Shown here one piece after another: positions 60,295-64,000 of a stretch of DNA of 64,000 bases. Every line of letters begins with the position of its first letter. The first letter of the stretch is position 1. The position numbers and the translations under genes were made by a program. The stretch covers positions 62,001 to 126,000 of the forward strand of contig NZ_SMKX01000002.1 in NCBI RefSeq assembly GCF_004349055.1, written 5' to 3'. The DNA comes from Kribbella antibiotica. GTDB taxonomy: Bacteria > Actinomycetota > Actinomycetes > Propionibacteriales > Kribbellaceae. Below the pieces are notes generated by a model, which was not told the origin of the DNA, made no database searches, and was given only the letters and a program-made list of their open reading frames with translations.

Positions 60295-61359
60295 ATGCCT
60301 TCCGCCGGCACGACGTTGACTCCCGCCCAAAATCAGCACAGCCAAAAGCAGAGCAGAGGCAGCGATTTCGCCCCCCTGCTGCGCGAGATCAAAGAAGCCG
60401 GCCTGCTCGAACGCCGTACCGGTGAGTACTTCTTCGCGATCGCGATCAACCTGCTCTGCCTGGGCGCGGTCGTCGCCGGGCTGATCCTGCTGGGCAACTC
60501 GTGGCTCGTGCTGCTGCTCACGATTCCGGCCGGGATCTTCAGCACCCGGGCCGCGTTCTTCGGCCACGACGCCGGGCACCAGCAGATCGGCAGCTCCCGC
60601 CGGCTGCACGACGCGATCGGCCGGCTGCACGCGAACTTCCTGCTCGGTATGAGCTACGGCTGGTGGAACGACAAGCACAACAAGCACCACGCCAACCCGA
60701 ACCACACCGACAAGGACCCGGACGTCGCGGCCGGAGTTCTGGTCTGGACCCTTGAGCAGGCCGAGGGCCGCAAGGGCCTGCACGGCTGGCTCAGCCGCAA
60801 CCAGGCCCGGATCTTCTTCCCGCTGCTCAGCCTCGAAGGCTTCAGCCTCAAGGTCTCCGGTATCACCTACCTGCTCACGCACCGGCCGCGCCGCGAGTCG
60901 GTCGTCGAGCTCAGCCTGATCGTCACGCACCTGGCCGTGTACATGGGCGGCCTGCTGCTGATCATGTCGCCGCAGAAGGCGCTGGTCTTCGCCGTCCTGC
61001 ACCACATGCTGTTCGGGATCCACCTCGGCAGCGTCTTCGCGCCGAACCACAAGGGCATGGAGATGCCCGACTGCGACTCCAAGTGGGGCCACCTCGAGAA
61101 GCAGGTCCGGACGTCGCGCAACGTCAACGGCAACCTGGTCACCGACTGGATGATGGGTGGCCTGAACTACCAGATCGAGCACCACCTCTTCCCGAACATG
61201 CCGCGCGCCAACCTGCGCCGCGCCCAAGGCGCTGTTCGCGCGTACTGCGAGCGCGTCGGCGTTCCGTACCTGTCGACGAGCATCATCGAGTCCTACGCGC
61301 AGGGCCTGCGCCACATGCACGAGGTCGGCCGGCAGTTGCGCTCCCCCGCTACATCCTGA
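60295..61359 (+). CDS. Membrane fatty-acid desaturase
   Basis: The 354-residue di-iron membrane enzyme has the three histidine boxes of acyl-lipid desaturases: H-D-A-G-H, H-N-K-H-H and Q-I-E-H-H. The Gln in the last box is typical of front-end and acyl-lipid types. Hydrophobic segments flank the boxes (about residues 45-85 and 200-245). No cytochrome b5 domain is fused, so an external electron donor such as ferredoxin or rubredoxin is needed. The gene starts at ATG 60295 and appears monocistronic, behind the metE terminator. It should introduce a double bond into membrane lipid acyl chains; the position of the bond is not determined. Confidence 0.92.
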   Translation: MPSAGTTLTPAQNQHSQKQSRGSDFAPLLREIKEAGLLERRTGEYFFAIAINLLCLGAVVAGLILLGNSWLVLLLTIPAGIFSTRAAFFGHDAGHQQIGSSRRLHDAIGRLHANFLLGMSYGWWNDKHNKHHANPNHTDKDPDVAAGVLVWTLEQAEGRKGLHGWLSRNQARIFFPLLSLEGFSLKVSGITYLLTHRPRRESVVELSLIVTHLAVYMGGLLLIMSPQKALVFAVLHHMLFGIHLGSVFAPNHKGMEMPDCDSKWGHLEKQVRTSRNVNGNLVTDWMMGGLNYQIEHHLFPNMPRANLRRAQGAVRAYCERVGVPYLSTSIIESYAQGLRHMHEVGRQLRSPATS

Positions 61360-61389
61360 TGACCTGACAGGCTGTGTTCTTCTGTAAAG

Positions 61390-62202
61390 ATGGCCCCCGT
61401 GGACATCCTGCAACGGAACAACGTCGTCGTCACGGGCAACCCGGACGGCCGCACCATCGTTCTGGCGCACGGCTTCGGCTGTGACCAGAACATGTGGCGA
61501 CTGACTGTTCCAGCTCTCGTCCCCGAGCACCGCGTAGTCCTGTTCGACTACGTGGGTTCGGGACGGTCGGACCTGTCCGCCTTCGACGAAGCGCGCTACT
61601 CCAGCCTCGACGGGTACGCCGATGACGTGGCCGAGATCTGTACGGCGCTGGACCTGACCGACGCGGTGTTCGCCGGACATTCGGTGAGCTCGATGATCGG
61701 CGTACTCGCCGCACAGAAGGCTCCCGAACGCATCAGCGCGCTGGTGATGGTCGGGCCGTCCCCCCGCTACATCGACGACGGTGACTACTTCGGCGGTTTC
61801 AGCGCCGACGACATCGACGAACTGTTGGCGTCACTGGAGGCCAACTACCTCGGCTGGTCCACCGCGATGGCTCCGGTGATCATGGGTACGCCGGATCAGC
61901 CGGAGCTCGGCGATGAGCTCACCCAGAGCTTCTGCGCCACTGACCCCGCAATGGCTCGGGTGTTCGCGCGGACGACCTTCCTGTCCGATTCTCGCAAGGA
62001 CCTGCTGACTGTGCAGGTCCCGACGCTGATCCTGGAATCAGCGCAGGACGTCATCGCGCCCCGGCAGGTCGGCGCCTACGTGCATGCTGCGGTGGCGGGA
62101 TCGACGCTCGTCACCCTCGATGCCACCGGCCACTGCCCGCACCTGTCCGCTCCTGAGGCCACCAATCAGGCGATCACAGCGTTCCTCGCGACGCTGTCGT
62201 GA
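61390..62202 (+). CDS. rsbQ: RsbQ-like alpha/beta hydrolase
   Basis: The 270-residue protein closely resembles Bacillus RsbQ, a partner of the phosphatase RsbP in energy-stress signalling and a relative of the plant KAI2/D14 receptors. The catalytic triad is intact: Ser98 in A-G-H-S-V-S-S, Asp220 in E-S-A-Q-D-V, and His248 in G-H-C-P-H. H-G-F-G-C-D-Q-N-M-W provides the oxyanion loop. ATG 61390 lacks a ribosome-binding site; GTG 61399 is an alternative. Its stop overlaps the PAS-phosphatase start (GTGA), reproducing the Bacillus rsbQ-rsbP pair. A small-molecule ligand is expected but unknown. Confidence 0.88.
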   Translation: MAPVDILQRNNVVVTGNPDGRTIVLAHGFGCDQNMWRLTVPALVPEHRVVLFDYVGSGRSDLSAFDEARYSSLDGYADDVAEICTALDLTDAVFAGHSVSSMIGVLAAQKAPERISALVMVGPSPRYIDDGDYFGGFSADDIDELLASLEANYLGWSTAMAPVIMGTPDQPELGDELTQSFCATDPAMARVFARTTFLSDSRKDLLTVQVPTLILESAQDVIAPRQVGAYVHAAVAGSTLVTLDATGHCPHLSAPEATNQAITAFLATLS

Positions 62203-63377
62203 CGCTGGACCCGTTCGAAGCGGCGTACGACGGTGCTCCCAGCGGCCAGCTGACCACCGAGCTGGACGGGCGGATCGTACTGGCCAACAGCACGTTGCTC
62301 AGCTGGCTCGGCCGGCCTCGGGATGCGGTGGTCGGGAAGTTGCGGTTCGCCGATCTGCTGTCGATAGGCGGCAAGCTCTACCACGAGACCCACTTCGCTC
62401 CGCTGCTTCAGCTGCAGGGTGAGGTCAGCGGTGTCGCCCTCGAGCTCAGGCGCAGCGACGGCACCCGGATGCCGGTCCTGGTGTCGTCGGCGGTCCAGTA
62501 CGACGACAGCGGCGTACCGGCGCTGATCCGGACCACGGTCTTCGACGCCCAACTGCGCAGGGCCTACGAAGAGGAGTTGCTTCGCGAACGCCGAGCCGCC
62601 GAGGCTGCGCGGTCGCGATTGCAGGCTGCGCTCGCGGTTCTCCAGCAGTCGCTGCTCCCGGCGACCTTGCCGACGGTGCCTGGGATCGCGGTCGCGGCCG
62701 CCTACCACACCGCGTCGATCGACGACCTCGGCGGCGACTTCTACGACGTCTTCGCGATCGACGACGAGCGCTGGGGATTCTTCCTCGGCGACGTCTCCGG
62801 CAAAGGCCCCGCAGCGGCCGCCGTCACCTCGCTCGCCCGCTATTCCCTGCGCGCCGCGGCGCTCCACGATCCCGCCGCTGCCTTGAGCACGCTGAACGCG
62901 CTGCTGCACGAGCGGTACATCGACGGTGACCCGCGCTACTGCACCGCGGTCTTCGGGACCCTGCGGCCCGACCCAGCGACCGGACAGGTCGCCGTACGGT
63001 TCGCGTCGGGCGGCCACCCGCCGCCGCTGCTGATCCGCGCCGATGGAAGCTCGGAGTTCCTGCAGAGCACCGACGGCACGCTGATCGGGATCCTGCCGGA
63101 CTCGCAGTTCCCGCTGACCGACGTGACGCTGACGCCCGGCGACCTGCTGCTGCTCTACACCGACGGGCTCACCGAGGCGCGGGTCGGCGGCCGCCGCGAA
63201 CTCTACGGCCCGGAGGCGGTCCAGGAGTTGGCTGCCCAGTACGCCGGACTGTCACCGGCTGAGCTCATCCGGGCACTCTCCGAGGTGCTGACGAGCTTGG
63301 GGCCGCGGCCGACCGACGACACCGCACTGCTCGCTTTCGGGCCACCTGGTCCGAGCGGGCGGCAGCGCGGTGCATGA
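62199..63377 (+). CDS. PAS-PP2C phosphatase, RsbP-like
   Basis: The 392-residue cytoplasmic protein starts at GTG 62199, overlapping the rsbQ stop. A PAS domain covers about residues 5-120. A short coiled coil follows, rich in Arg, Glu and Ala (E-E-E-L-L-R-E-R-R-A-A-E-A-A-R). The SpoIIE/PP2C phosphatase domain (about 165-385) has metal-binding D-D-L-G-G-D-F-Y-D and G-D-V-S-G-K-G. In Bacillus, RsbP dephosphorylates the anti-anti-sigma factor RsbV to release sigma B. No anti-sigma or anti-anti-sigma gene is visible here, so the target lies elsewhere. Confidence 0.9.
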   Translation: MTLDPFEAAYDGAPSGQLTTELDGRIVLANSTLLSWLGRPRDAVVGKLRFADLLSIGGKLYHETHFAPLLQLQGEVSGVALELRRSDGTRMPVLVSSAVQYDDSGVPALIRTTVFDAQLRRAYEEELLRERRAAEAARSRLQAALAVLQQSLLPATLPTVPGIAVAAAYHTASIDDLGGDFYDVFAIDDERWGFFLGDVSGKGPAAAAVTSLARYSLRAAALHDPAAALSTLNALLHERYIDGDPRYCTAVFGTLRPDPATGQVAVRFASGGHPPPLLIRADGSSEFLQSTDGTLIGILPDSQFPLTDVTLTPGDLLLLYTDGLTEARVGGRRELYGPEAVQELAAQYAGLSPAELIRALSEVLTSLGPRPTDDTALLAFGPPGPSGRQRGA

Positions 63378-63378
63378 T

Positions 63379-64000
63379 ATGCGCATGGACCAGATGGCTC
63401 GCTTCTCAGAGCCCCTTTCAGCATCGTCGGACGACGACCAGACGTTCGACGCGGATGCGTTCGCTCGGCTCGCGGTCGAGTTGCACGATGCCGACGGGAT
63501 GGAGGAGACCGTCGAGGCCGTCGTGCAGTTCGCACTGCAGGCCGAGGCGTGTTCGTATGCCGGGGTCGCGCTGACCTTGCGCGGCACCCGGGAGATCGCG
63601 GCGGTCACGGATCCACTGGTCGCCGAGATCTACCAGTTCCAGTTCGACCTCGGCGAGGGCCCGATGCTGACCGCGCTCACCGAGGGGGTCGCCGTCCACG
63701 TCCCGGACGCGGCGAACGAGACCCGCTGGCCGACCTGGACCGCCGAGATGGCGCAGTATCCGATCGGGTCGGTCCTGCATGCGCCGATGTGGGCGAACGC
63801 GCAGCTGATCGGCGTGCTGTCGCTGTACAACACCGAGCCGAACGCGTTCAGCGCCGATGACGAGGCGATCGCGCACATCCTGGCCCGGCACGCCTCGGTC
63901 GCGGTCGCGTCGACCCGCGACGACGAGACGATGACAGCCGCGGTGGATGCGCGCAAGCTGGTCGGTCAGGCGATGGGCATCCTGATGGAGCGGTTCGACC
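63379..64000 (+). CDS. GAF-ANTAR protein, 3' end outside window
   Basis: An open frame from ATG 63379 (or ATG 63385) continues past the window end. It starts one base after the phosphatase stop, so it is in the same operon. A GAF domain fills about residues 25-180 (A-V-E-L-H-D-A-D, then L-G-E-G-P-M-L-T-A-L and I-G-V-L-S-L-Y-N). The start of an ANTAR RNA-binding domain follows: K-L-V-G-Q-A-M-G-I-L-M-E-R-F. ANTAR proteins act as antiterminators on paired-hairpin RNA. Linked to RsbQ-RsbP, it could give the sensor module a second, RNA-level output. Confidence 0.9.
   Translation, partial: MRMDQMARFSEPLSASSDDDQTFDADAFARLAVELHDADGMEETVEAVVQFALQAEACSYAGVALTLRGTREIAAVTDPLVAEIYQFQFDLGEGPMLTALTEGVAVHVPDAANETRWPTWTAEMAQYPIGSVLHAPMWANAQLIGVLSLYNTEPNAFSADDEAIAHILARHASVAVASTRDDETMTAAVDARKLVGQAMGILMERFD

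Overview
This window comes from a high-GC Gram-positive actinobacterium. The signs are strong G/C bias at third codon positions, many GTG and TTG starts, long runs of ATGA/GTGA stop-start overlaps, several probable leaderless starts, a GAF-ANTAR protein, a PrpR/RamB-type regulator, and sugar ABC transporters that carry no ATPase of their own. A soil member of the Propionibacteriales, such as Kribbella, fits best, but that is an inference. I see no rRNA, tRNA, CRISPR array or prophage.

Left part (1-24.9 kb) is mostly solute uptake and catabolism. Three tandem paralogues of a small secreted protein (1-1386) end at a strong hairpin. A first sugar-uptake operon follows: Gfo/Idh dehydrogenase, a frameshifted lipoprotein and two permeases (1499-5766). 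A LysR regulator (5756-6661) faces an eight-gene operon (6746-15348). That operon encodes an EPTP-repeat propeller protein, a protein of unknown family, a Liv-type ABC transporter with a fused permease-ATPase, an HpcH/HpaI aldolase and an amidohydrolase. A membrane protein resembling fungal TmpA stands alone (15425-16681). A LacI-controlled sugar locus follows (16684-24904): two permeases, a lipoprotein, an FAD oxidoreductase, the LacI regulator and a divergent Tat-exported clan GH-A glycosidase. Two identical, oppositely oriented 17-bp sites lie between the regulator and the glycosidase.

Middle part (24.9-42.2 kb) holds a TetR regulator, a large secreted hydrolase of the DUF6351 type and a GAF histidine kinase with a NarL-type response regulator. 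Next is a divergent acyl-CoA locus: CoA ligase, MHS-family transporter, MaoC hydratase, amidohydrolase and SDR on the minus strand; PaaX-type regulator and a complete Liv transporter (ATPases, permeases, lipoprotein) on the plus strand. An alpha/beta hydrolase and a Bcr/CflA-like exporter close this part.

Right part (42.2-64 kb) is central C2/C3 metabolism. aceA and aceB (glyoxylate shunt) diverge from a PrpR/RamB regulator, which is followed by prpD, prpB, prpC and a crotonase (2-methylcitrate cycle). Convergent to this is a complete lower valine pathway (mmsA, isobutyryl-CoA dehydrogenase, 3-hydroxyisobutyryl-CoA hydrolase, mmsB, enoyl-CoA hydratase) that delivers propionyl-CoA. The two operons are separated by a non-coding element of about 0.8 kb with 170-bp inverted ends. 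Then come a cobalamin riboswitch with metE, a membrane fatty-acid desaturase, and an RsbQ-RsbP-like pair followed by a GAF-ANTAR protein cut by the window end.

The most promising undescribed systems are the LysR/EPTP/Liv/aldolase operon, the actinobacterial RsbQ-RsbP/ANTAR module, the TmpA-like protein and the inverted-repeat element at 51.1-51.9 kb.
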